Source: Arbacia lixula (Eukaryota; Echinodermata; Echinoidea; Arbacioida; Arbaciidae). Taken from it: DNA of 64,000 nt. Positions 1 through 13,300 of the stretch are shown here, in pieces. The notes below the pieces were generated by a model. The model searched no databases, was not told where the DNA came from, and saw only the letters and a list, made by a program, of their open reading frames with translations. Within the stretch, counting starts at the first letter, position 1; every line of letters starts with the position of its first letter. The position numbers and the translations under genes are program-made. The DNA lies in contig OZ022584.1 of NCBI GenBank assembly GCA_963669155.1, positions 1,291,740 to 1,355,739 on the forward strand, in the 5' to 3' direction.

Positions 1-3000
1 AAGTATATACGAAGGACACTTTATACATTTTATCAATTTTTGTACATGGAACATTTTCAAGAAGAATGCTACATCTGATAAAAAGCAGAAATATAAGAGA
101 AAATATAAGTAGAGGTTTGATGAAAATCATCAAACCTTCAATCTAAATTTCCTTTCAATTTGAATTACATATATACAGGGTTCTTAGTGCTGCCCAAACA
201 ATTGCAATTTAGATATAGCCAAACAGGTGAAAGATAATATAGTAACATATTTAGCAGGGTAAAAATAGTTCAAATTTTAATGCAAACGCAACTTTGAATC
301 ATTGTCATTAATCATACAGCTGTTGTGTACATGTGCAAACAATTCTGAGAATTAAGGTAGATTATGCATTTCATGATATTTATGACATATGTTTATATGT
401 TAGTTGTTATAAATGGAAGATTTGGAAGAACACGCTGCATTAAAAGTAATATGCAATTTGTGCAGACATTCATGATTTACCACACGGTGTCCTTGAATTA
501 CTACATGAATTACTACACGGCATAGCTGATTAGAGTGACGTTGCAACTATTACAAGAGACCATGTTTCAAGTACAGAATGTTGAACACAGTTCCTTGCCA
601 TTATCCTGTATCCCTGATCTAATCAATCATCCATTCATTCCTTGAATGGCAGTGGCTGATTACCAAGGTCACACTCTGGAGAGAAAAAGAAGCAGCAGCC
701 TCGCCATGTGACAATAAATTAATGTAACTTTTCCTTCCCACACTTATTTTAGAATTCTCGCCAGCAGAAAAAGGCAAGAGGACCTGGCTGTAACCTTTCT
801 GCGACTAGAATTGAATATACTTCTGAGACTCGCATACTTCCAGTACATGAATCCCTACATTGCATAGCCTGATACATTTGAGAGGCATAGCAACTGTGAC
901 AAGAGCCCATTGTTGATGTGCAAAAACTTTTATTATTGTGTTCAAATATTAAGGGAATGGAACAAATTTACACAAATCTTTTCAGTGCCCGAGATAAATG
1001 ATGTATAAAGAGTAATCCCACTCTATTTTATCCCCAAATTATCATATTTTTTAAATTAAATGAGTAACTAGAAATCATAACTCACTGCATGTGTTCATTA
1101 AGATAAGTAATGATGAAATCATAATTTTTCACACATCCAAAACGTGCTGACGGTGCTGACACCTGTGCCGCTTTCTAGGTGAACTGCAATTAAAATATGT
1201 GTGAGAAGAAACTTACGGGGGAGTGGGTACTTTGACGGCTACAGTATGGCTTGCCGATCATGGATCATGAGGCACACACATTTAAAACCAATGACAGCTC
1301 GTCTCTACAGCTTCCGGCTGATATACATCTTGTGCTTCAATTTTAGTGATGACTTCTCTATGCACCATTGAGGCATTTTTGCTCATAATACACACAGAGC
1401 AGGAGTTTGCCTGATGCCCAAAGGGTTCATTCTAGCTCTTTATTTTTTTTTTAATTATTTATATTCAATTAAATAAGGTATATTGAGCATCCATGTTTAT
1501 TTTTGTACTTGTTAATACCGGTACGGAACAAAATCAGTGCTGTGGAAGAGTAGAACAAATTATTTTAGTTTATATATAATGGCTTTGTTTTTCTCTCACT
1601 CATATTCATCAGTTTATTCACATCTCTATGATATACGAGCTCTATTTGCAGGCATAAGGATAATTGTTTTCTTGCCATTATTGTATAAATTGATTTTTTT
1701 AATGGTTTTAGAAGCTGTTTGATAAGTGCTCCAGGGCATATATCAAGCTGAACAGCATCTCCGAATTTGAAGATATTCCATACAGCAAGGAGCTTGTGTG
1801 GCACACAAAGAGTTAAACCGTATCTGATTATGCACATCACCTTTCTTTCAAGAAAACTTTTACTTATTGAGAAACAATAAAGGAATGTACACACGTACAA
1901 AGCCCAGGTCATGCATGTAGCTCAATTAATATTAAATGCAGGGTGAAAAACACAGTCACAAGGAAATTAGATATTGTCTTTTTGTTCATTTTTAGTGAAG
2001 GAGAGAAAACAGTTTTTAAAATCATTTTGGATATGTGTTACCACCATACATACTAGAATATCAATAACACTCAGGCATCCTGTGACAATGGTAAATGTTT
2101 GTGTATGTCTTAAATTTGAACGGAAACACAAAATGATAAGCTAATGATATGGCTTGATAGCCATCACTGTAGAAGGTCATTTTCAGTCTAATGCAGACAA
2201 CCACTGTCTCTCCCCTCTTACAATGCATACACAAGTGTCTGATCGAGGGCAGGCTGCTGGTCACTGATTGCACTTTTCTCTCCTGACCTCGCCGAGGCAA
2301 AACAAAATAAGGCTATGTGCCAACAGGGCACGAGACTTCTCCGTTTCTCCGTAAAAAAAAAAGACCAAAAAGAAACACTTGTGACATTTGCCACTGTTGT
2401 TGTGCAATTACCCAGAATTGTCCTCCCCAGTCTTTGCGATCGCTCCTTGGAATCTAGGCAATTGGGTAGAAAGAGAAAAGATAAATGGATGGATGAAGAG
2501 ACTGAGGGATTTCTTTTTTTCAGCGGAAGGTTATCATGATCAGATTTCCAGGGGGGGATTGTCTCGCAGGGACCCCTCGACTCTGAAGCTGAGGATCTTG
2601 TGAGAGGTGATTGAGAATACATCTCTACCATAGTGATCCAGGGTGATGGGGTGGAGATCGCTTCTTAGTCTTTGACCTAGTCACATCTTTAGGATGTAGC
2701 AGAGCTGCCAAGTCTCCCTAATTTCACAGGAGACTCCCTGAAAATAAACAAATAATACTGCATTGGATTTCATCACATCACCTAATCTCCCTGATTATTG
2801 ATAGATTATTGTCATTAGGTTGTGTGCATTTGATAGACATTCCCATGATTTCTGATGAAATCTTCCACAATCTTCCTGATTGATGAATTTCTATGTTGGT
2901 AGCTCTGATGTAGGAAATTGGTCTATAGAAACTATCCTGGCAACTTGCCCAGTAATCACCCATGTTGTCTACAAGTACAAGCTCATGATTAGGAGTTAGG

Positions 3001-4529
3001 GTTAGGTTTAGTGAGCAGAATTGTGGATAGGGCTTACGATTTAAAGTTTACTTCAGTAATGAAGCATCATTACAAATATCTGTTATCAGAAATATTGGTT
3101 TGAAATGCTTGGAAAGCCGTGAATTCGTTAAACAACCTGACAAAAATATGTATTTACATTCTTTTTAAATGTGCATATTTGTATTTGTTATAGTTTTTGT
3201 CTTGAAGATCATGAATTTTCCTCCAACCCTGAGTATTACACACTAACCCCATGGAGTAGTATGGTGTCTGATACAGGAAGAGTGAAAACTCTTGGAATAG
3301 CAAGGGAGCATAGAATGTGGAAGAATGGTTAAAAGATGGTTAAAAGACGAGTCACATTTCACAAATGTCGAAGGAATATCGGCTTGATTCAGAGACTAGC
3401 ACTTCTATTGAATCTCGCATTTCGATCACCTTCTTACCATGTCTACTGAGTATCTCGAAACCATCTTTCAGAGAAGGATTCGCTGGTGCGAGAGCGAGCA
3501 AGCATGGCAGGGCAGGTTGATTGGGATGGTGTATACCCAGAAACATTGCTCGCTTTCCAGTGTAAGGAAGGGTAGCAGGTTTTAATTGCCTCCCCTCAGA
3601 GAAACCTTGTCCCTTTGGCATTCATATTAAAAACACCCTTCATTGTTCTTGGTAGACAAAATGTCATCTAAACATAATGAGTAATAGCTCTTGTGGCTAA
3701 TTGTCGCATGTAGGGCCTGCCTCCTGGAAATGTCAAGGAAATAAAACTAATTTTCTATCAATTTAAAAGCCATGTAAAGGGTATGGCGAGATTGGCACAT
3801 GGAAATGCTAATGAACTATTGTATTTAATAAAAATTATGAGGTATTCTATTTTGCAGAAATTGGTCAGCCATGCAAAATAATGTAATAGAAAGTTGGAAC
3901 AAGAGGTCGCGTGGTTAAGTGAATCCTGGATCTTTTAACTGACCTCCAGTCTTTCAGGAAGGGCTTTGACCCAAGCAGCCATCACTAATTAACTCCCTCT
4001 GGAAGACACTTCATCCATATAGCTGTTCTATATCCAGGATAGACACAGAACCCTGATATGATCCATTGGACCAGTACAAGGGGTCATAATACATGTAGTT
4101 GGAACACAAAATTAGTTTCATCATTATTATTACTGTTATCATTATTGCCATTGTTACCACGTTTCACTTAACAAAAAAGAGAGATAAGGCTGTAAATGTA
4201 TTGATTGTTTTTTGCATTAAACATCAATTCTTAATGTTAAATCAATATGGTGATAAGTAACCCTTGTCAGTCAACAATTTGTATGTGTCAGCCTGTATAA
4301 ACTGTATGCACTGTATGAACATTTTGAGGATTTGTGATTTGATCACTAATTTTCTCAAATGTGGATCATTTGAGGGAAAATAACTCTCAGCAAGTTTCTG
4401 AAATGGACAATAACATGAATTTAAGACCATTGGAAAGAAGATTGCTCACAATACCCCTGTTGAAGGCTTTTTGTCTTCCCAATACAGTATATTCCTTTCA
4501 ACGCAAACAGTGTACTTACTTTGGGAAGC
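1..4529. other. Non-coding stretch, no gene recognised
   Basis: No reading frame here has coding-like composition or splice-flanked similarity to a known family. The DNA is AT-rich. Features inside are a weak direct repeat at about 504-575 and 843-925, and a short TTAGGG-like stretch near 2990-3010 that is far too short to be telomeric. It could be the distal flank of a gene to the left, but nothing shows that. Confidence 0.6.
504..925. repeat. Degenerate direct repeat pair
   Basis: The segment at about 504-575 (tacatgaattactacac, gcatagctgat, gcaact, acaagagacca) is echoed in order at about 843-925 (tacatgaatccctacat, gcatagcctgat, gcaactgtgacaagagccca). The offset is about 340 bases. It may be an old duplication or two copies of one dispersed repeat. 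Confidence 0.45.
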
Positions 4530-4690
4530 ACTCGTTATTCCGAAGGTTCGTTATTCCGAACGTTACGCCACAAATGCTCGGATTAACGAACCCTTTTTCG
4601 TTTTCGGACTAACGAGCATCGAGGTATAGGCAATTTACGTTTTTCGGAATTACGAACCTTTGGAATAACAAACCTTCGGAATATTGAACT
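4530..4690. repeat. Palindromic MITE-like element (CGTTATTCCGAA family)
   Basis: The left arm from 4530 (ctcgttattccgaaggttcg) is matched by an inverted arm ending near 4690 (aaccttcggaatattgaac). The centre has further inverted TTCG/CGAA pieces. The length and foldback form fit a non-autonomous DNA transposon. No transposase is present. Confidence 0.7.
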
Positions 4691-4699
4691 GTAACCCTT

Positions 4700-4868
4700 A
4701 CTTTATGGGGTGCAAAATAAATCATCTGAGGCTGTTACAAAATCATTGATTTTCATCACAGAATCACACAGGTGGATGATTTCAATTATTTCCTGTAATT
4801 GTTATGTGGACAAAACTCAATAAACTACAGTGATTCCAAGGACAGAATCAATTATATTGAATCAATAA
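4700..4868. repeat. Dispersed repeat R2, copy 1
   Basis: This matches 27378-27540 over most of its length. Shared blocks in order are actttatggg, gcaaaat, aatcatctga, attgatttt, atcaca, gtg-gatgatttcaatta, aaactcaata, agtgattcc and aatcaatta. The family is unknown. It abuts the palindromic element to its left. Confidence 0.75.
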
Positions 4869-7281
4869 TAATGTTTCATGTTGTTTTATTTATCATCCCA
4901 TAAGGTAAGTCCAGGTTTAGTACATACATGTATGAAGCAAAATCATCATGAATACAGACCTGTATCTTTACAATAGCTGTGATGTACAATGCATAGGTGG
5001 TAGATACTATGTTGCAACTTGTACAGTCAATGCTCAAAGATTACTGGCTTATATTTCTGTCACTTCTAGGCCCTGTTGCATAAGACTTACCATTGATGGA
5101 AACTTCGCTACATATGGTAATTTCTATGGAAACCTTGAATTTGATTGGCTTTCGAGTGATGATACCATGGTAGTCAGTATGACAGGGTTACCATTAATGG
5201 TATGTTTTATGCAGTGGGGCCCTGATTATATTCAGGTGATTCTCATATACCTAAGTATCATATGCATACCGTAGATATGACAGAATTTCATTACTTATTT
5301 AGAAGAAAAATCAGATTCATCACAGCTTGAAGAGAAAAAAGTGGAAAATGACATCCAACATATGAAAGAGAGAGAGACATAAAGAGAGAAAAAAAACAAT
5401 ATCAAAATGAAAATTAGAACCTTCAAATTAGAAGAAAAGTTCAATAAGAAATTAAACAAATGTAAAACCAGTCAGACATCTCCAGTACAAAGGAGAAAAT
5501 ATAACAATAAGTTCAAACAGTTTAAGAACGGTTCTCTGAAATGGCTCACATACAGGCATGTTTCTTGAAAGCAAGCCTTAGGTTAAATTGCAGTTTTCAG
5601 CTAGTTGATACGTGTACAGTTTAGAATGTAAACAAGCCTGTTCCTTCTAATATGTAAAGAGATGCAAGTTTAAATCAGAAAACCTACATTTATAGTGCTT
5701 TTTCGTGGAATGTGTGAAACAAAAACATTTTATATAATGAAAGACGGGGTTAACTGATGGCAAAGGGCAATGCCTACATAGGTTGACATCTGCCTGCTCT
5801 AGTACCCAGCTAGCCGCAGAGCATGGTGCCTCTGGGGTTCTTCACATCGCGATGTTCTGAGAAGCATCGTTGTTAATTGACCCGACGCTTCCCGCCCGTC
5901 TATTTTTGGTAAAGTCAACGCTTACGGGGGAAAGCTCAGTCATTGGGGCAGCTTATCAACAGCCAATTGCCTCTCGCTTTCCAGTCAACCTTAAAACGTT
6001 GGTTAAGATATATTGCCTTTTCGTGGAGCAGCACTAAAGATACATACTGCTCTCCTCTCTCACTGAAGTTTTCCTTCTATCTAGGAAATAACACAGAACT
6101 GGGTAAGAAGGTATTGTGCCGATGCAGTGCACAATTCGTTTGAGGGATTTTTTTTTTCTGTGAAAAAGAGAGCACCTTATCTTTGTTGGAAGATGCTGCT
6201 ATGAGGCAAGTGTTTGAGGGGAATAATCTTTGGAGCATCTAGGCATGACAGGCATAATCTATATAATATCATTAGTGGTTGCATCCAAATTAAGTGGGAA
6301 TTGATTCACATATTGATCTTTTGTGATGCAATGTATGTTTTAATGAGGGAATACAGGTAATCTATTGATTAAATTTTGTAGTGGCAGAGTTTGTTATTGC
6401 TTATCAATTTAGCCATCCTGTTTTAGAATGAAAATTTAAGTGAAATGTTTAAAGGAAAGTGGCTTTTCCAGCTAAACATGTGTCATTTTCCTATTTCTGG
6501 ATGTTCTTTGTCCTCCTTTTTTTGTTCAGAGACATTTCTCTGTCAGGTACTTCATATGAAAGGGAAGGAATAGATCTATAGATAGATATATACCATTCAG
6601 GTTGTATTTACTTTGTTTAATTTCTGACTTCAGGTGTTTCATTCGATACCACCGTGTATTCTGTTTGTTTAAAGTCAAGTGAGTGTTAACTTTCGAAGAG
6701 GGATGCATCATTCAGAAATCAACAATTTTCAATGTGCTCTTTACTGTGAAGCTGGAACATTTTTCCACCTTATAGTTATGAAAACTTTGACTATGACCAC
6801 AGGTTTAATAGGCAATTTGGTGCCTCATTTGATTGCAATTTTCTTGGAGAATAAGTGTACCTCTACATTTCAAATTGAAGGATGACCAAAAAGGTGTAAA
6901 TAAGAGACAAACAATGGGACAGTGAATGAAAGAAATGCCCTCGCCCTTTACCAGTTTCCAGGAAATTCCGCAGTTCTTTCAAGAATAAATTTAATCACCC
7001 AGAATCTTGAGTCTACGTGTCGGATTCCTACAAGTTTGCCATCAGATCATCATCATTCGTGGTATGTATCATCCTAAGAATACTAATTAGAACTACCAAA
7101 GGCAGGACTCCAGATGTGAGCATGAAGATTGACTCTTCCCTTTGGACATCTTTTCTATGAGTGTATGCTTTTCATAGCTTGATATAGAACAAGGTGTTGA
7201 ATTACTTGAGAGGAGAGCTTGGAAAATGTACAAAAAGAAAGGGTGGGGTCCTTGATTGTTAGATTTGATGAAACCTTCTTT
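4869..7281. other. Non-coding stretch, no gene recognised
   Basis: Apart from the palindromic element at 5069-5222, I see only AT-rich unique-looking DNA. The open frames (for example 4948-5274 and 5943-6143) have no recognisable domain, and the first overlaps the repeat. Confidence 0.6.
5069..5222. repeat. Palindromic MITE-like element, family A copy 1
   Basis: The ends are inverted: ggccctgttgcataagac on the left and gttttatgcagtggggcc on the right. Inside them lie accattgatgg and accattaatgg, and the centre carries aaccttgaatttgattggct. The same plan recurs at 7730-7886 and 58324-58480. No coding capacity. Confidence 0.85.
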
Positions 7282-7499
7282 TCACTCTCTATGTCTATCT
7301 CTCCCTCTCTCCCTCTCTCTCTCTCTCTTTCTCCCCCCCCCCCCTCTCTCTCTCTCTCCCTCTCTCTCGCCCACTCCCTCTCTCCCTCTTTCCATTCTCT
7401 CTCTTTCTCTCTCTTGTTCTCCCTTTCTTCCCCTCTCTCTCTCTGTCTCCTCTCTTTGCCACCTCTCTCTCTCTCTCTCTTTCTGTCTCTTTGTATATC

Positions 7500-7531
<32 letters not shown>

Positions 7532-7555
7532 ATGTATACCTCCTTTCTCCCTTTC
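7282..7555. repeat. (CT)n microsatellite with C-run
   Basis: About 270 bases of imperfect CT repeat, interrupted by a C-run near 7335. The long open frames on both strands (Leu/Ser or Arg/Glu) are products of the dinucleotide repeat and not genes. Confidence 0.95.
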
Positions 7556-7729
7556 CCTGTGAGGAAACGGGGCAAGAAAAGAATGCAAAGCCTACTTGTC
7601 CATGATTAATTTGCATTGCAGCAGTGCGTGGGGAAAGACCTTGACCACATTCCACACCCTAGAAAGAAGCCTGTCATTAACTGAGTTTATAAGAAAAAGA
7701 CATCAAATTTCACATCTTCTGTAGATCAA

Positions 7730-7886
7730 GGCCCCTTTGCATAAAACTTACCATTAATAGTAACTCTGCCATCAATGGTAACTACCATGGTAACACCACT
7801 CGACAGCCAATCAAATTCAAGGTTACCCTCGAAGTTGCCATTGATTGTAAAGTTACCATCAATGTTAAGTTTTATGCAAAAGGGCC
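7730..7886. repeat. Palindromic MITE-like element, family A copy 2
   Basis: The terminal inverted repeat ggcccctttgcataaaac pairs with gttttatgcaaaagggcc. The inner half-sites accattaatagtaac and gttaccatcaatg are also inverted. This is the best-preserved inverted end pair of the three family A copies. Confidence 0.9.
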
Positions 7887-10800
7887 CAGGTCACCAGGGA
7901 TATGGGAACCTCCCATCCATCACTGAGGACGTCACTTCTCTTAATGAATAATCCTAATCTTAAACTTAATCTGGCAGATTACTGAATTATTTGTGTCATA
8001 CCTTAAGAGAAGTGACATCATAAATGCAAGATGGAAGCCAAAACATAGTGCTTTCCCAGTAATCCTACTGTGTAGCGCAGATAAATAACCATTATTATTA
8101 TTATTATTATTATTAATCCTCACTTCTCATGTAGAGCCTTTGTTTCTGAGAGTTTGTTTCTGGTACTGAAGGAGTCAATGTTGTCAATGTATATAAAAGG
8201 TCAGTGAACTTTAGGAGATCAGACACTGTCCTATCTAATTGGTGGACAATTAAATTGATATGAGCTCAAAAGTAAGAATTTGAATCAATCTGAAATTTAC
8301 ATATTGTAACGCTGAAACTTGAAGGGTCTATATTTGTTGGCACATGTTCTGTGAATTCTCATCTATTCATAGCATTGCAATAATCATTTAAATGTTTAAT
8401 TTCACTTTGACAGGTGTCATTATCTACTCCATTGATTTTTTAAAGAATCAAATTTTCTTTTCAATATTTTTGAGATTATTACAATGCTATCAATTGATGA
8501 AATTTTACAGGAGCTATGCTCAAATTATCTTTTAAGCGTCACATATTTGATATCAAAGTACTTTACCTTGTTATCATTGTCATCATTATCGTCATCCACC
8601 TGTGAGAGGACCACAGCTCTGATCGTGGAGGAATTCTCATCTCCTTGGTCTGACGTCTTCAGCAACTGTCTTCCTCTAGTTCCAGACCTGTCGCCTTCTT
8701 ATTGGCCAGCTTCTTTGCACAATCAGAGCCCTTTCTTCTGTACAATTATTATTTCGATAATTGAAGTAGACAATCATCACATTTATCGCCTACAGCCTTG
8801 TTGACTTCATTGTTATCAACTTGTGGCATTTCCGTTTGTTGCTATTATTGTTATTATTTCGACTGTATCACGTTTTGGTACACTCGAGATTGCGCGAAGT
8901 CTCACGTTGCAAGTGGCCGCAGCGCATGCAACAGGTAGACTTAATCAGTGTGTAATTGTTATCTAACGAGAGTCCAAACATTGGCTACATCTGTGATCAG
9001 AGATCGAGTTGGCAGTATATTTATAAGTCTACACGCATAGAGGACACCTGCCATGGTTTATTAAGTTGCCGTGGCAACGTGATCATCATCAATTGTGAGT
9101 GTGCTGATGTTCTCAAATTCTTGGGAAGGTTGTCTTACACGTCAAAGGCTGAAAATGACTTGATTTTTAGATACTTATAACTATGGATTACGTGACTACT
9201 TCAAACATCAAATGCACTAGTCTCATGTGTACATCAACATTGTAGATGTACCAGGGAAAAGAACTGGAAGTTTTAGGCGTAGATTTAGGATAAGGGTTTA
9301 GGGGCAAGCTCAAGATTTGCTATCAGATTTCATTTAAAATAATCGCGGGATGCGAAATAATACTCGTTTGCACACCTGTAAGCTTGCATCCTTTTTATGG
9401 ACACCGCTGCGGGAATCCCTCAGTACTTAGTGCCAATATTAACAGTCAAAAGTCAATAAAGAATTATTCTAAGGAAATCTCAATAATTTGTCAAAAATAT
9501 GATGTTAACGCTATACCACAGCTGATCGTGTTTTACAGAACATGGGTACCTTTAGCAACCCTAACGTAATCTCTTCATACCAGGTATGTGTCATAAATCA
9601 TCATTCAGAAGTGCATGTATGTTGTAAGCCTAAGGAACCAATAGCGTAGCTAACAACTGCTCTCTCGACCACGCATCAATCCGCCCCTTTTTATGCTCTC
9701 AAATGCGAATGTTTTACTTCTGTAACTCCATTTAACAACTTGATATACATATTACAAAGCACCCTCTTATCATAATTGATGATGATGATGATTCCAAGCA
9801 AAAAAAAAAAGAATATGGTGTAATCCGGTCCCATTGTCTCTATACAAATTAAAAGTACGTGCTTTAATGAAGTACGTGGTGAAATCAAATTTTGATGTTT
9901 GTATACATATTTCATTTGTATTGACCTCGAATTACATGGTTAACCATTCTGGAGTTTAACTCCTGGCGAAGAAGGAATTTTATTCCATTTCCAAATGGTC
10001 GAATGGAGCACTCCCACATAAAACTATTCGGAAATTAATCATAAATTATTGAATACTACCGTGAAAATTCCCCATTGCAAAATCATAGTTTTGTCAACAG
10101 TAGAAATTCCCTGTTTTTTTACAAGCACACTTTTTGACAGTTTGAAAACGGAACAATGACATTGATTGACTGTCAACATTATAAAGTCCGCATTATGAAT
10201 TAGCCGCTAATGCTTAGCGTGTTTTGGGGGGAAAATCCCGTTCTTTGTAACCCATAAATAAGTATTTCCCTCTCTGTACTGACAATGTTAATGGGTCTGC
10301 TTGCTTTTTATAAGGATTGCCTTCCATAACGTGTAACCTACTTCAACTTGAACTCAAAGCGAACCAGATATTCTCACTTGAGAAGCGGTCCCTTTGGTGT
10401 GGAAAGTTACACATTATGAATATCGGTCCTCAAAGTCGTACCAAACTAATTTTTACGAATTACGATCCAGGAAAGGGGGGGGGGGGGGGAGTTCCTCATT
10501 GATGTAGACTTTTCTTTCATGATGATGAATTTGCACGCTATCATTTTATAAAGAGTGGAATAAATAACCTTCTTCTTCTACTTTGCTATATTAGCGATTT
10601 TGTCGTGTAACCCCATTTTAATTTGATTTGATTTATTTAGTTTCTGCTTGGTTTCCAATGCCACAAATGAGAATGTACAACAGTAGGAGCATTTTTTTTA
10701 AATCGTACATCGATATTCTAGAACATTAATTTAGCAATCTGAATGCAATACAAAAACGGGCTATTCATAATAAGCCGGAGCTTGACGGAAAGAAAGCCCA

Positions 10801-11851
10801 AAGTATATCATATAATCCATAGCCAAAATAATAAGATAAATCAAACAGAAGGGTTTTCGTAATAAGCCGAAGCTTCAAAGTATGTACATAAAAACTTTAT
10901 ACAATTACAATGATATACAGGATAGAGTGAGGAATAGAAAGAGAGAGAGAGAGAAAGAAAGATTTGTACCACTCCAACTGTTTTATGATATTATATATTG
11001 ACATGATAACAATTTTGCAGGCGACAATGTTGTCGTACCAAGTCAATGGGGATCAACACAATATTACAAAAACAAAACCGTATCATCTGGGCACACTGAA
11101 GTACAATCATAGAGAGTATTATTGGAGGAGGTGAAGCTTTAAAGCTTTCTGTATTTCAATTCAAGTTTCTTTCTGCGCGCAAAGGATTGAGTGAATTTCA
11201 CTGCAAGGCAACGGTGGTCCGTAGTCTTTTAACCGTCTTAGTTTCAATCCATGAAAGGTCTATGGACCTATTATACATTCAATGAATCCATGGTAATGAG
11301 AGGGTTAATCATGATGAATCATTTATTTGATCAATGAAGTATTGTGTCTGTCGACATTGAAAGCAATACGGAGATTATTTCAAAGAAATGAAAACAACAG
11401 CGTCTAGTTTGAACACTTCCAATCGCTACAGGTGGATCAGGATGTTGTCCCTCTTTTCTCCACCATATTACACCACACACCACACACATACACACACACA
11501 CACACACAAACACACAAACACACTATTATTACTCCACCTCATCCCAACAACATCGCGTTGATAATGAGAAGTGAACTGCGACGTCAAATCTTATAATTAC
11601 TTGTTGTTCACGTCTTGTGATAAGACGCTCTTGACGTTTTATCCTTGGTCCTCACTAGTCAGGCGAGTCTTCCAAACGTAATGTGGATTCGTGGATTCCG
11701 CCCCCAGACCATCGACACATACGTCAATCCAGTGGGGATTTACCTGTGCAAAGCCACGAAGAATGCAATTGTGTCGGTGTCATAATATTTACATGCCCCA
11801 CTACTGTATAACCCTGTCACTGCGATGCCGTTACAACTTAAAGTGTCACGG
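7887..11851. other. Non-coding stretch with minor simple repeats
   Basis: No gene recognised. It holds an (ATT)n run near 8092-8116, a G-run near 10477-10489, and a CA run at 11479-11522. At 10622-10960 there is a patch with two related pieces (ataataagccggagctt and gtaataagccgaagctt) beginning with gatttgatttattta. On the minus strand that patch would look like the (AAATC)n tail of a non-LTR element, but no reverse transcriptase is visible. Confidence 0.55.
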
Positions 11852-11970
11852 TTAAAGGGCAACTCCCGTCCCCAAATCAGTTACTTTCAATAAAATCAGG
11901 AAAATCTGAAAAGCAGAGCAAAACAAGATTGTGGAGAATTTGGCAACTTATAAGATAGTAATAAATGTTA
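11852..11970 (+). repeat. Dispersed repeat R5, copy 1
   Basis: It begins ttaaagggcaactcccgtc and shares with 33815-33945 the ordered blocks aactcc, cagaaaaatct-like, agcaga-caa, gagaa and aactt. It is the kind of AAAGGGnAACTCC repeat common in marine invertebrate genomes (recollection). Confidence 0.6.
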
Positions 11971-12664
11971 TATTGATCTGAATACCGCTGTATTTTGTAG
12001 ACAAATTTGCTTTCCGGTCATGACGTAACAAAGGCTCACGCTCGTATTATTTTGCATATTTGTTCATTTTTGAAATGTCATACTTTCCCGCCAAGAAGCT
12101 GATCTCCTTATGGTTTTATCGAATTCTTATTGATGGTAACATAATACTGCGTGTATACCGTACGTCCTTCCCTTCTATGATCTCCAATCTTCCCGTGGAC
12201 CTTGTGAGCCAATCCAAGTTGACATCGTCTCCCGCCTTATTTAGATGCTGATCGCTCTACTCATAATAAACAATAATTTTTAGGAAATTGTGTCTGTTAT
12301 TTCAATTGTTAAAATGTATACTTCGTTGATGAACCGAATCATATTGCGGCCATGGACCTTTTTTTTAATAGAGGTCTACAATTTGTAAATTATTCCAGAA
12401 ACATTTCACAAATTATGAATGTCATTTTCACTGACAAGGGAAGTGTTTTTTATCCTGTCAAGATTTCACGTGGCTCCGCCAACGTGGTCATCGTAATTAT
12501 TGTGACACCTTAGCCATGATGAGAACAATCTTGCTCAGGCGCAACGCGCTTGATAAAACAAAAACACCCTTCCGTTGTTGAAAGTGGGACAGGAACCGGG
12601 TCCGTCGACCTTCCTCGACCTCCTCTCCTTCCTAGCGGTGCCCTTGAAATCCGCCATTCCCAAC

Positions 12665-12690
12665 CACTGATCTTAGTGTAAAGATCAGTG
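12665..12690. other. Short perfect hairpin
   Basis: CACTGATCTT and AAGATCAGTG form a perfect 10-bp stem around a 6-base loop (AGTGTA). It lies in non-coding DNA and its role is unknown. Confidence 0.8.
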
Positions 12691-12859
12691 TTCCCAACAG
12701 ATGACAACTCCCTCGATTTGGGCCGATATCGATCGCCACACATATCGATGGTCGACACCTGGGAGGCGGGAAAAGCGGAAAGAGCGCGGGAAATCGGTTG
12801 CGCACGTGACGCAGCATCAATCAATGACCGCGGGACAGACAGAGATGAGAACTGTGGTA

Positions 12860-12879
12860 GTAAACACATGTATGTTTAC
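12860..12879. promoter_or_regulatory. Inverted pair of forkhead-like sites
   Basis: GTAAACACATGTATGTTTAC contains two forkhead cores (GTAAACA) facing each other, 6 bases apart. The spacing would allow two forkhead factors on one face, but binding is inferred from the motif only. Confidence 0.4.
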
Positions 12880-13213
12880 GCTAAAACAATAGCAAGACTT
12901 CCACCACTCGAGATGCGTACGTACTTAATAGACGGAGGCATGAGAGAAAGCTTCATAATGACGTTAGTATTGTCTCTTGATGTGTGATCTTTTACTGGAG
13001 AACAAAGGCTTGCCTTCCGGGCGAGCCGCCTTGGCATCATGGTCATGCAGTTCCCTAATGATTGCCTCGTGCTGGCGTAATCTGTCATCAGCCGAGGGAT
13101 AAACCACGCGTCGTTTCCAGCCAGCATATTTTTCCTTCCGTTTTATACGACCTATGTTGCGTCAAGATCATGCATAATCAAAAATCATTGCATATGTTTT
13201 TTTTTATCCCATT

Positions 13214-13300
13214 GTCTCCCCCACCACCCCCCCCCCCCCACCCCCCTCTCTCTCTCTCTCTCACTCTCTCTCTCTTTCTTTCTCGCTTGCTCTCTCTCCC
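13214..13300. repeat. Poly-C and (CT)n tract
   Basis: C-runs are followed by imperfect CT dinucleotides. Low complexity, non-coding. Confidence 0.9.

Noticed and set aside
2989-3010. Telomere-like TTAGGG pieces
   Set aside because: Only a few imperfect units; chance or a small remnant.
7219-7609. Long Ser/Leu and Arg/Glu frames on both strands
   Set aside because: They are translations of the CT microsatellite.
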